Below are positions 12,356-22,657 of a stretch of DNA of 64,000 nt, piece after piece. The position numbers and the translations under genes are program-made. The notes under the pieces were generated by a model that saw only the letters and a program-made list of their open reading frames with translations, had not been told where the DNA came from and did not search any database. Numbering within the stretch: position 1 is the first letter of the stretch; each line of letters opens with the position of its first letter. The stretch covers positions 704,001-768,000 of the forward strand of contig JAJGOT010000049.1 of the NCBI GenBank assembly GCA_022457155.1. The letters run 5' to 3'. The DNA comes from Cladopsammia gracilis. Taxonomy: Eukaryota > Cnidaria > Anthozoa > Scleractinia > Dendrophylliidae.

Positions 12356-14031
12356 CCAAAACGACTTCACTGTCCAATACAAGTTTGTAAACACGAATGA
12401 TTTCAAACTCAACGTGGCTGCAGGAAACATGTGAATAACAAGCATAGATGGTTCTTCTATTTTGACGAAAAACCCGATCTGAAAAAAGCGAAAAGCTTGT
12501 TGTAAGTGCCAAAGGACTTACCGGTAACAGACGAAGATGACGACGCATCGCGCGTAACCACAAAACAAGCCGTAAGAGCATTAATTCCTTCATTTTCAGT
12601 CGCTGGCCAAATTGGCGAAACATTCACAAATTGGTTGACTGGAAGTGGCGGTGGTTACAAGAAAGATCGTCCAGCTCAACAGATTGTGAATAGATGCTTT
12701 AAATTTCTCAAGCTTTGCTGCGAAGACGAGGATAAATTGACCTTCGAGGTGATGGACTGCAGCCTGAGTCCACCAAATCTGTTGTTCAAGTTCATTGACT
12801 ATCTGCAAGAAGAAAGCAAGCTCGGCCATGGTGGACGATTGGGCTACATAGATGCTCTTTCGGAATTAATCGACTTCAGAAAAATTGATGGCGCTTCAGA
12901 TGCAGTTCTTCGAAAGTTAATCGCGACAGAGTTGTACCTGAAAAGAGCGCGCAAGACAGTGGCAAATATGATGAGATTGCAGTGGGCACAGGATCTGGAC
13001 ATCGAAACGCTAGAAGCAAGAAGGCACTGGGCAACGATGGAGGAATTATTACAAGTTGTAACTTTTCATTTGCCCCGCTATGAAAACACCGTTAAGATGT
13101 GCAAAACCAGTCCAGGCCAAGTCAGCCCTTCGGACTTGACATTTGCCACGAAATTTGTAGCCATGTATCTTTTCATCAAGGTGAAAGGATCGCGCCATAT
13201 GACTTATCAGTATCTGACAGTCGACATGACAAGTGCAGCGAAGGTAAATGGCGGATTCATCGATCAGAAAATGTTCAAGACTGCCAGCAAGTACGGATAT
13301 GACTCGTTGATTCTGACCGATACAAGCATACAAGTACCCGATGGATACATCACTTTCGTAAGGCCCATGCTGAAATAACCCCAGTGCGACTTTGTTTTGG
13401 TTACGAGAAATGGAGGCCAACACAGCAAATTGGGCGATGTCATGAGCAAATTAGTCTTTGACGAAATTGGAAAGTACATTCATCCCACACATTATCGTCA
13501 AGTTGTCCTAACGCAAAGCCTTTTTTTAGCAAAGAGCAAATAATTTTGTCAGACAAAAAACACAGCTCTGCTGTTGCCAAAGTTCACTATCAAAAGCAGA
13601 GATCGCGCGAACTTGCTGTGAAAGCCCACGAGTGCATACAAAAGCTGCAAGGTACCAAAGGATCAGAGGTTTATGAGGACGCCAATGCGAGGTTTCGCGC
13701 TTCAAGTTCAATTTCAAGTTCAACTTCAACTTCAACTGAACGTTCAGTTGAATCCGAACAGGAACAAAGCTCGCTCCAGGAAAAGAAAGTCCCACCCACG
13801 GAGTATTTGTGCGCCCGTAGAAAAGTTCGTCGGGTATTGAAATTCACAGCAGAAAAGGACGATTTTCTAAGAAAGGGGATAACAAAGCAGAGTTTTAGAC
13901 AGTGGACGGCTATTCTAAGAGATCCCGATTTCAAATTTCAAAACGGAAGAATGGCCGATTCATTAAAAAAGAGGACTGAACTAAAGTTTCTTTCGAGTGG
14001 AAGTGTTTGTAATGCACAAGACTTAGGGTAG
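12356..14031 (+). pseudogene. Zinc-finger, recombinase-like and Myb-like domain protein, broken
   Basis: One frame runs from about 12362 (C2H2-like finger CPIQVC ... HVNNKH) through 12506-13378 with stops at about 12398, 12503 and 13376. It continues as NGGQHSKLGDVMSKLVFDEI and HPTHYRQVV. After a frame change near 13520-13545 it reads HSSAVAKVHYQK. A serine-rich linker follows, and the end (about 13835-14005) is a Myb/SANT-like domain (TAEKDDFLRKGI, SFRQWTAILRDPDFKF). The order HxxR then HS...AxxHY resembles the end of a tyrosine recombinase, but I cannot assign the family. The start has been cut off at the LINE junction. It may be a host-derived or mobile-element gene. Confidence 0.55.
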
Positions 14032-14039
14032 TAAAGGGT

Positions 14040-14725
14040 CGTATTCAGATTAAAAAATCGACAACAAATATCAATCATTGCAAAAAGTACATTTTAATGT
14101 CGCTTGTAACTTAGCTGACATTTCTGTACACATACAGTTATTGTGAAACAAACTGCAACGGTTTTAAGGCTCGATACATCACACTTAAATGACTTGCTTA
14201 GGAGATTTCATTTCCTTTTACGGTTTCATTTATATGTCTGACTAGCACTAAATTTATGCCTTCGTCATTGCTCTATTCGCTCTCTTATTCGTCTCTGTTT
14301 GCTCGCTTTTTTCCTCGATTGTTATGGTGGCCTTGTGCATTTATGGCACTGAAGAAAAGTGCCACGTTCTTTATTGCTGTGAAAAGCACAAAACGATTGA
14401 AATTCATGAGCCATGGAACCTCTATCAAATAATAAGAACGCGTTGTCTGCTGTAACAACCGAAACACAGACATTATCATCACGCATTTATAGGGATTGGC
14501 AAACGGTTCCAAAGGCAGTTTTTGTTTATGTACTGTTTGATCACTTACCAGTCCATCACTCTCCATGATTTCTGCCATGTGAAGGATCCCCCGCCAAAAA
14601 CCCTAGTCTCCACGTGCCCGTTCACTGAGGCTGCAAGTTTTGTAGAATACGTTGCCATTATAAGCAATCTAAAAATCGCCCGGACATCGCCCGCCGAAAC
14701 CGTGAGCACATTGGAACATACCTTA
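14040..14725. other. No gene seen
   Basis: The stretch has short frames only and no domain, repeat or RNA gene I can support. Confidence 0.45.
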
Positions 14726-15419
14726 TTATAGGAAATTAACGCTCCATGAAATAAATTTAAGTCGCGTTAATTTTGTTGAGCGTTAATTTCCGCGACGTTA
14801 ATTAAGAGCAGCGTTAATTTCCGCGCTCTTAATTTCCAATATTTTAACCCCAATTTTAATCTTTCACAAAGCTAAAGTGAAGGTTTACAATATTTCAAGT
14901 TCATCTTCATCGCTGTCACTGTCAGAAGAGTGATGTTTTCAATATCTTCTCCTTTCATTTCTGCCAAGATAGATTTAAAATAGATTTTGAATCGTCAACA
15001 TAGTCTTTCTCGACAGAATACGGGACTTCCTCTGTCCTCTCTTTTAAAATCGCCAGACTATTCACAACACTCATAATGATATGCGAAGTTGAAATATGAG
15101 CTCTACAATAAATACCAAGACAATTCGTTCACTCCACTCACACTCAGTTTTTTCTTCCAGCGGAGCGCGGAGAAGGTCACTAAAGTTTTTATGGCGGTAC
15201 AACCCACACGATGGCAGATATCCAGCCTTGGTTCAAGTTGACCAACAAGAATTTGAGGTGATTGTTTGATCGCATAGTGTTTCGCTTTCCAGTCCCGCTT
15301 TTGGTCTCGTTGTCTCTCATAGATTCCTTTAAACCGCCAAGGACTGAGTGGAAGTGAATGTTTACAGGACTGGAAAATCACTAGATTGCTGAAAACCGCA
15401 CACGTAACCTGAAATTACG

Positions 15420-16570
15420 ATCATGCTTTGTTCGTAAAATGATCTCTTCGACTTGATAATCGAAGGTTGATTACGAACGGAAAAAGCGTAGGCGCCTTTA
15501 GGCGCGGTAAAACGTCCAGTTGTTTGAACTGGCGGCAGAGCGAAATATCGCTAGAATGCTTTGTTCGTAAAATGATTACGAACGGGAAAAAGCATGGGCG
15601 CCTTTAGGCGCGGTAAAACGTCTAGTTGTCTGAACTGGCGGCAGAGCGAAATATCGCTGGAATGCATTGTTCTTAGGGCTTAGGGGTTAGGTTAGGTTAG
15701 GGTGCCTGTAGGCCTAATAAAAAGTCCAGTTATTTGAACTGGCGGCAGCGCCAAATAAGGCTGGAATGCTTTGCTAGTAAAATTATTTTTCTTCAATGAG
15801 AATCGAGGGTCGATTACGAACGGGGAAAAAGCATGGGCACCGATAGGCGCGATAAAACGTCTAGTTGTTTGAACTGGCGGCAGAGCGAAATATCGCTGGA
15901 AGGCTTTGTTCGTAAAATGTCTTCTTCGATGGGAATTGAAATTCATTACAGACGGGAAAAAAAAAAACCTTGGGCGCCCGTAGGCGTGTTAAAATGTCTA
16001 GTTGTTTGAAGTAGGGGCAGAGCGAAATAACGCTGGAAGGCTTTGTTCTTAAAATGATTCCTTCGATGAGAATCGAGAGTTGATTACGAACGGGAAAAAC
16101 TATGGGCGCCTGAAGACACGGTAAAACGTCTAGTTGTTTGAACTGACGGCAGAGCGAAATAACGCTGGAAGGCTTTCTTGGTAAAATGATTTTTTCGATG
16201 AGAATCGAGAATTCATTACAGTCGGGAAAAAAAGCATGGGCGTCAGTAGGCGTGATTAAAAGTCTAGTTGTCTGAAATGGCTGAAGAGCGAAATATCGCT
16301 GGAAGGCTTTGTTTCTAAAATGTTTTTTTTCAATGACAATCGGGAGTTCATTACGGACGGGAAAAGCATGGGCACCTGTAGGCACAGTCAAATGTCCCGT
16401 TGTTTGAACTGGCGGCAGTCCGAAATATCGATGGAATGTTTTCTTTGTAAAATGATTTCTTAGATGCAAATCGAGCGTTGCATGTGCCCTGCTGGCGCGG
16501 TAAGAAATCCAACGCCTAGTCATCTCAACTAGCGGCAAAGCGGGAAAATGCTGGAATGCATTGTTCGTAA
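15420..16570. repeat. Tandem array of 105-140-bp units
   Basis: About nine units each contain the landmarks GCTTTGTTCGTAAAATGAT, GATTACGAACGGGAAAAAGC, GGGCGCC.TAGGCGCGG and GTTTGAACTGGCGGCAGAGC. Unit length varies through internal deletions. Minus-strand open frames of 84 and 225 residues across it are repeat translations, not genes. One unit contains a short TTAGGG-like stretch at about 15675-15700. Confidence 0.88.
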
Positions 16571-16746
16571 AATAACTTATTCATGCAGAGAAAGGCCATG
16601 GCGACGTGATGAATAACTAATCAGAGGGGTTCGTAGTTAAGTGAAATCACTACAAGGTGAAATGTTCTATTACAGTGCAGTGCTGCCTGCTTTAATTTCG
16701 CAAACAAAAAAGTCTGTTTTTCTATGAAACAGTGCGAATGATCAAC

Positions 16747-17347
16747 TTACATGAAGAACGTGACCGCGACCAGAGCATATAAGCCTCGAAGAGAGGGACT
16801 GCTCTCATTTTGGTAAATGTAATAAATGTAGTAATGACAGAAATATGGATTGCGAGCTGCATTTACTTGTAAACGATGTCGACAACAGGACGTCTTTTTG
16901 AAGTATTTAGCGTACACGACTCGTCCGTTGGCTGCGTTCGACAAGTACGAAGTATTTGAAATGCTTGAGACACTGCAAAACTTGGCCAGTGTAGTCAACA
17001 TGGGAAGAGCAATTACTATCGACTATTCCATCAAACAGCACGGGAAAACATTGACGTACCAAAGCCGCACTTCCACAGCCTTCTAATGCGCCTGATGGAT
17101 GACAACGATCATGGAAAAATTCTTGATGTACAAAGAAAGGTTGCCAAGGCTTACCGCCTGCAGGTCTCACGCCAGCGCCACTGTCACCTCAATACCCTAC
17201 AGGAGGGGGACTGTGCAGTACTCACGTGCTAACACTATAAGGTGTTATGCGTGGGGCAGGCCTGGTCTTTTCAGAGCCACATGCCCTAATCGAGAATCGG
17301 TGACGGGAAAGCCAGGTACAAAAGATGCCAAAAGTAGGAGGGAATGA
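16747..17347 (+). other. Unrecognised short frames
   Basis: Two plus-strand frames (16850-17086 and 17099-17347) follow each other and precede the DIRS-like RT remnant, so they could be decayed Gag sequence of that element. I recognise no domain. Confidence 0.3.
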
Positions 17348-17787
17348 TAAGTCAGTTAAACTGAGATCTTTATTATTCTAGCCTTGTGTATGACATAAAT
17401 AGAAGTGTTATCATGGAACCTCTCCGAGCCTGTACTTAGCCTTGTATTACTGATAGTAACCCTAACAGTTTGGGGTGGTAAAACAAAACGGCGTAGAATA
17501 TGCTTCGCCTCGGCTGTTTACTTATTACAACTGTTCAAATTGCTAAGATTTTGTCGTCTTTGAGTAAGTCGCATTGTCATAACGGTTTTGAAAGAGGGTT
17601 AACTAAATCAACCCCTCTCGGCAATATGCTGAGTCAAAGCTGTTATTTCATTGTCGACTTGGCGGAGTTTAGTTTTTTTCCCCCGTTACTACACTATTAG
17701 TAATTCCATTGGGACTCTGGATGACCTTGTTGTTTTGTTTGGCCCTGTTAAAGAAAATACCATGGACCTGAGAGAAAAGTAACGCAT

Positions 17788-18560
17788 TTGACTGCTGGAT
17801 CGAACTTCTGTAAATTGCGCCGGAACACATTGCCACCATGGGCCGATTATTATGGAAACCCCGCTAAGGTCGCCAATGAGATAACAGCACGTAATCTCAG
17901 CGGAACGGCTGAACTCGTAGGAAAGGGGGAAGTCTGTGGTACCTTAAGATATTTGGTCTTCTGTGATCCAAACAACTTCAAGGCGGAAGAACTTCACGGG
18001 CTTTTTCAATGTTGGGAAGAAACAAGAATCGTACCATATTTCTGGCACTTTTTCGCATATATTAACCGGATCAAGTGTGGTGCAATATCCGTAATTAAAA
18101 GGGTGGGTGTGGCGGACCCACCCTATATTGCCTTACCATTGACTGTCGAGCCCACAAAACCAAGACTATGCCACGACGCACGCTATTTTAGTTTATGGAT
18201 GTGTGATATGCCCTGTTCTCTGGATTCCGCCGCAGCCTTCCCCGCTATGTACAGAAAGGTACTTATCAGATGGTATTAGATGATAAGTCCGGCTACGACT
18301 GTATTTTGCTCACGGACGAAAGTCGCACCTTCTTTGGAATTTAGTGGGGAGGATGGTACTTCATGTATAACACCCCCTTTGGATGAAAAATCAGATAACG
18401 GAGAAACACATATTTGAAGTAATTGTCCGTTCTTCCATTGACAACGATGAACGATGAAGACCGAGACCTCTCTCTCGACGCCGTTGATTATGTTCTGTGA
18501 GTCCGGAAGTGGCTGAAGAGGCCAATCCGGGCACGAAGGCGTCTGCCACATAATTTTAAC
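17788..18560 (+). pseudogene. DIRS-like reverse transcriptase fragment
   Basis: The frame at 17788-18279 shows the front of an RT (YIALPLTVEPTKPRLCHDAR, SLWMCDMPCSLDS). After a frameshift near 18260 it continues as LDDKSGYDCILLTD, SRTFFGI, a stop, then WGGWYFMYNTP. This phrase set is typical of RTs from DIRS-type elements. The C-terminal catalytic box, RNase H and recombinase are missing. Confidence 0.7.
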
Positions 18561-18694
18561 AAATAAACCATGAGACATTGCATCAACCCCTCTAATACTG
18601 TCTCTTTGTGCAGGAGACTTTGGTTTGCCAGGTCCGTAGTAAATCGAGGATCTCGTCTAGTCGTGTCTGTGAAATGCGAACTTCTTAAGTTACG

Positions 18695-20790
18695 CTATCG
18701 AGCTCGATCACCAGTAGTTCTAGAGTTGTACATGGAACAATAGTCTGCAGGATTTGAATTAAAACCTAGATCTACACAAGTATTGAGCATGATGTCCAAG
18801 TTCGTTTGGCATTGGGTGTCACGTCGGGGGGGGGGGGGGGGGGGCACAGATCCAGAAATCATCCAAATAGTTCCACACGGGGCTGGCTCCCCGGTCGCGC
18901 GTTGTGAACGATACGATATCGATGTACTTGAGGAAGATTGCGGGAGAGCTGCGTAATCCAAAGGGTAAAAAGGCGTCGACAAAGTAAGCAGTGGTGAGTG
19001 TGACGTAAATATTGACTTCCCATGTAGATCCAAGAAGCTCCCAGTCTTCGCGACGCACTAAAATGTGGCGGAAGGCATTCGATAAGTTGGGTTTGCTCAA
19101 TAAGGCCGCCTGTCCGTGGAGTCTAAGTTGCGCAATTGCGTGGTCAATTGTGTCATAGGTACAAAAGAGGAGGTCCTTGGCAATACAATCGTTAATGGAG
19201 TGACCGACGGGCCACGATAAATCGTTAATTATGCGCCATTTCGTAGGCATTGAGCGTTTTTTAGGAGTAGCGCCCATCGGCGATCCGACAAAGTTTGCAA
19301 AGGGGGGGGGGGGGGGTGTAAGAAAAGGACCAATCTTACGATTAAGCGAAAGTTCACGTTCCAATTCTCTCGCCACCGCTTCGGTGTTGGTAGTTGCTGA
19401 CAAATGATCGTTATGTATCTGACTAAAACGATTTCCGGGAAAACCGATGTTTACTCCAATATGGATGTCTTGCAATAAATCGTTTGCAAATGTTCTATCT
19501 GGGAGACGTGATAAGGTATCCGTCCATGAATCAAGATCAAAAGGTGAATTAATGTATCGTAACGAATTTACATTCGGCCTTAGCGTGGTCCCCTCAGCAA
19601 GCTTTGCAAACATGGGCTCGTTTGCATTTAGCTCCTTGCTGGCAGGAGTTGCTTTGGAACAAGTTACAACATTCTGTTCCGTTGCTGGCGAACCACTTTT
19701 CATATTTCCAGTAGTAGGGTTGCTGGCTTGTCGAGTCTTTGCGCGTGCGGGGCCAGTTTTCTTCGTGCCTGTTTTTCTTCCAACGCGGATTTCGCACAAA
19801 GAGGACAATCACGAACCAAATGATGGGTGATTTACAACGCTGGCAAACGTGGCCTTCTTTTCTGACCGCGGACGAGTCGAGTATGGTTTTGTAAAGAGTT
19901 CTATTGATGGTGTCGAAGCGTGCAGATTTATTCAAAGTTACGTAAAGGTGAAATTGAACATCGTAAGAGTAAACCGCGCTCCACATGAATTTTTTGTCTG
20001 CCTTTTGTATCACATCTCGATACCGAGCAAGTCCCTTGTATCGTCCCGGATCGACGTCCACCAGGAGCGCTTCGTAGATGTTCCACGCCTCGAGCCACAA
20101 GTCCAATGATTCGATGGTCAAAATAGTGGTAGCTTTTCAATCTCCTGTTCCACAGTAAATGTCGCCACATGTGTTTTTCTCAGCTATTTTTCTTTGCTTT
20201 GGGACGGGGAAGCAAGTCGATGACATCAACATAAGCGTCGATTTAAACAGATTTAAGCACGGTGCCTGAGTTTGAAAGACTGGAGCCACTGTTGAGGCTA
20301 ATTTGCTGTTGCTCGTCAGGCTGAATAGGGGAGTTGTTGCTGGTGCAATCGGACGTTTGTTGGGTTGGAGCAACGCCCCCAATTTTCGGTCTTGGCTTCT
20401 GTTAGTTTGCTCACTGAGTCGCGCAGTGTGTCTCGTTCGAGCTGCAGGGCTCCAACTTGGCTCGAAAAAAGCTCGGATGGCTTGCAGCAAAGCATCATGT
20501 TTGTCGGCAGGAACAGGATCGGGTCATTGTTCCGTTTTGTTTTTCATCTTGGTTGGTCTCGCAATCAGGATCTGGTTCTTCCTCGGGTCCATCGCAGTTT
20601 TTTGCCCATGACAGCAAAGTCGTGTTGCTCTTTCGGTGTTCCGCAACCCGGGCATCAATTCTTACGTTTCGCTTTGTTTTTAGAAGATATCTCGAAGAGA
20701 ACAAGCAGCGAAAATAAAAAAGTCGACGATAACAGACGAAAACGATCGAACTAGAACGGCGATTAAACGAATGCACAATGTTACGGTAAT
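18695..20790 (-). pseudogene. DIRS/Ngaro-like element: Gag and reverse transcriptase, minus strand
   Basis: Read right to left. Gag-like N-terminal frames occur at about 20790-20137 and 20121-19594 (WLEAWNIYEALLVDV, YSYDVQFHLYVTL, ending in a cysteine cluster CCNLFQSNSC ... CKRAHVCKAC). The RT lies at about 19370-18850 (MPTKWRIINDLSWPVG, NDCIAKDL, LRSSPAIFLKYID, NYLDDFW as the catalytic box). Several frames are needed. Two runs of G (about 18823-18843 and 19301-19316) sit inside the coding sequence and shift the frame. No recombinase is seen downstream. It converges tail-to-tail with the plus-strand RT fragment at 17.8-18.6 kb. Confidence 0.72.
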
Positions 20791-20888
20791 GTGACGCCAA
20801 GCACGTGCTGGCTTCATTAAACCATATTAACAATATTAACATCACTAAACCGTGAAACATTGTATGAACCCGGTCTCTGATTCTGAGT

Positions 20889-20971
20889 GGTTAAGTTTTT
20901 GGAGTTTGGGTAAATGGGTGAATAAGATTGGTTAAGTTTTTGGAATTTGGGAGAATGGGTGAATAAGATTG
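20889..20971 (+). repeat. Two-unit 41-bp tandem repeat
   Basis: GGTTAAGTTTTTGGA(G/A)TTTGGG with its following bases occurs twice in tandem. Confidence 0.85.
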
Positions 20972-21043
20972 GGGCTCCGAAAACGGAAAATGTCCATCGC
21001 ATGGGAAATGTGACCCTTGAAAAAGGAGACAGATAGGCGGTGC

Positions 21044-21390
21044 GCTGGTCAATCATTATTCCCTTACCTTATTTCAACTGAGTATGAATGGGAGTGTTGT
21101 GAAATATGAAATAATAATGCAGTTTTCTCGATTAGGTGAGCATTCCTCGCACTGATTACTTAAGAGTTCTACAATAAATACCAAGACAATTCGTTCACTC
21201 CACTCACACTCAGTTTTTTCCAGCGGAGCGCGGAGGAGGGAACGGCCCACCCTCCCACCCTCATCGCGTGGGTCGTACCGCTAGACTCGACCTCCCCTTA
21301 GCCAAACTGTTCCAGCTTGGCTTAGTCCGCTGGTCAATCATTATTCCCATACCTTATTTCAACTGAGTATGAATGGGAGTGATGTTGAAA
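21044..21390 (+). repeat. 60-bp direct repeat pair
   Basis: Bases 21044-21103 and 21329-21390 share GCTGGTCAATCATTATTCCC through GTATGAATGGGAGTG, 285 bp apart in the same orientation. Confidence 0.85.
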
Positions 21391-21599
21391 TACTATACTT
21401 CTCGCATGTGTTGAAATAAATTTGTTCCAGTTGTCACCACCAACTGTATCTTAATCGCGTTAATTTCCTTTATTGTGTAATTCCACCTCCTCTTTCGCGT
21501 TAATTTTTTTTATTCGAAAGTCGTTTTCCATTAAATTCGCGTTAATTTAAGTCGCGTTAATTTCCAATACCTTAATTTCATGGAATTTCCTATAAAAAG

Positions 21600-22435
21600 G
21601 TAAGTTACATTTCTAACAGAACTGTTTGACGCAAAACCGTTGTAAAATGATTTGAAACTTAACAAAATAATCAGGATTAAAAAAAAATACTCAGTCTGCA
21701 CAGTCTGCAGTCTGCAGTCTGCGTTTAAACATGACCGATAAAACAACGTCCTTAAAATCAAAATCTCCAAACGGTTGCTATAATGGCCGCGCACAAAATT
21801 CAACGGCCTTTGTTTGTGTGACGTGATATGTGACGCTAGATAGAGAGTTGACACTAGTGACGAGATTAGCGCGCGATTGCACACAAACTGAGCGGGAATT
21901 TTACAAGGCTTTAGGATTGAATTCATCGTTCTTCAAGTGAAAAATTGCGAGATTCCATGATAAGAGGGCACTCATAAAACAGATATAAGGTATGGCTTTT
22001 AAATTCTTAAGAAGAGACTTGGCTTAACTGTAATCATCATTCGTGTATAATTTAATGTTTCCTTTGCGGAACACTCCATAAATTGTCTGTTTACAAATGT
22101 GTGCTCTCGAATAAAGCTTATGCATGTAAGCTAAATATATACGCGCGATAGGCCTCGCTACTCTAAACACAACTTAAGCTTTATAGAACAGAATAGAAAA
22201 CAACATACGCTGAGATCACTCAGGTATTTGCATTTCGCAGAATCGAATTATAATAACATTGCCGTATCGATCGCCATAACATTAATGCTTCGATCTACAA
22301 CGCGTTCGGACACATCGATATTATTACTAAATCCAGTGTTAATCCAGGAATAATACCATGGTTTGATTTGACTGCAAGCTACTGCGTTAATACCTTTTCA
22401 GAAAATGAACATGTCGGGATAAATGTAAAATAAAA
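21600..22435. other. No gene seen
   Basis: Unassigned sequence between the candidate composite element and the Ngaro-like element. CAGTCTGCAGTCTGCAGTCTGC near 21700 is a small tandem repeat. Confidence 0.45.
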
Positions 22436-22624
22436 TATTATTTCTGACGAATGAGTTTGCGAAGAAGGCTGAAATAAATATTTTGTCGGCACGAGATACA
22501 ACAGAGCCTGGGTCCAGGCTAGTGCATTATGGGTAGTGATACAGGGGTATATAAGGTAGAGTATAGCACGCGGTGGCCATCTAGGCCTTCATAACCAACC
22601 TTCGTTAGTCTCGCTTAATTTTTT
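22436..22624 (+). repeat. Ngaro A1 split repeat
   Basis: Matches 26916-27104 almost base for base, from TATTTCTGACGAATGAGTTT to TCGCTTAATTTTTT. It contains GGGGTATATAAGG, a plausible TATA box for the transcript that starts just ahead of the first ORF. Confidence 0.9.
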
Positions 22625-22657
22625 CTCCTTTCAACTTTTGCCTTCGTTTGTACGCGC

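Larger units (their letters stand above)
15099..21233 (+). repeat. 70-bp direct repeat pair near both ends of the 14.7-21.6 kb block
   Basis: Bases 15099-15171 and 21164-21233 share CTACAATAAATACCAAGACA through CAGCGGAGCGCGGA in the same orientation, differing by a few bases. They lie 370-430 bp inside the two outer ends. Confidence 0.8.
14728..21598. mobile_element. Candidate composite DNA element with similar ends
   Basis: The left end (ACCTTATTATAGGAAATT, 14728 on) and the reverse complement of the right end (ACCTTTTTATAGGAAATT, ending about 21598) match over about 18 bp. Both are followed by CCATGAAAT and by clusters of GCGTTAATTTCC-type words (four or more copies at 14750-14850 and at 21450-21575). 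Subterminal repeats of this kind often serve as transposase-binding sites. No transposase is visible between them; the interior is a tandem array and retroelement debris. It could be one large non-autonomous element with nested insertions, or two separate short copies in opposite orientation. Confidence 0.4.

Noticed and set aside
15675..15700. Telomere-like TTAGGG stretch
   Set aside because: Only a few imperfect units inside one unit of the tandem array; not enough for an interstitial telomere.
15692..16538. Minus-strand frames of 84 and 225 residues
   Set aside because: They lie wholly in the 15.4-16.6 kb tandem array and repeat the same peptide with the unit.
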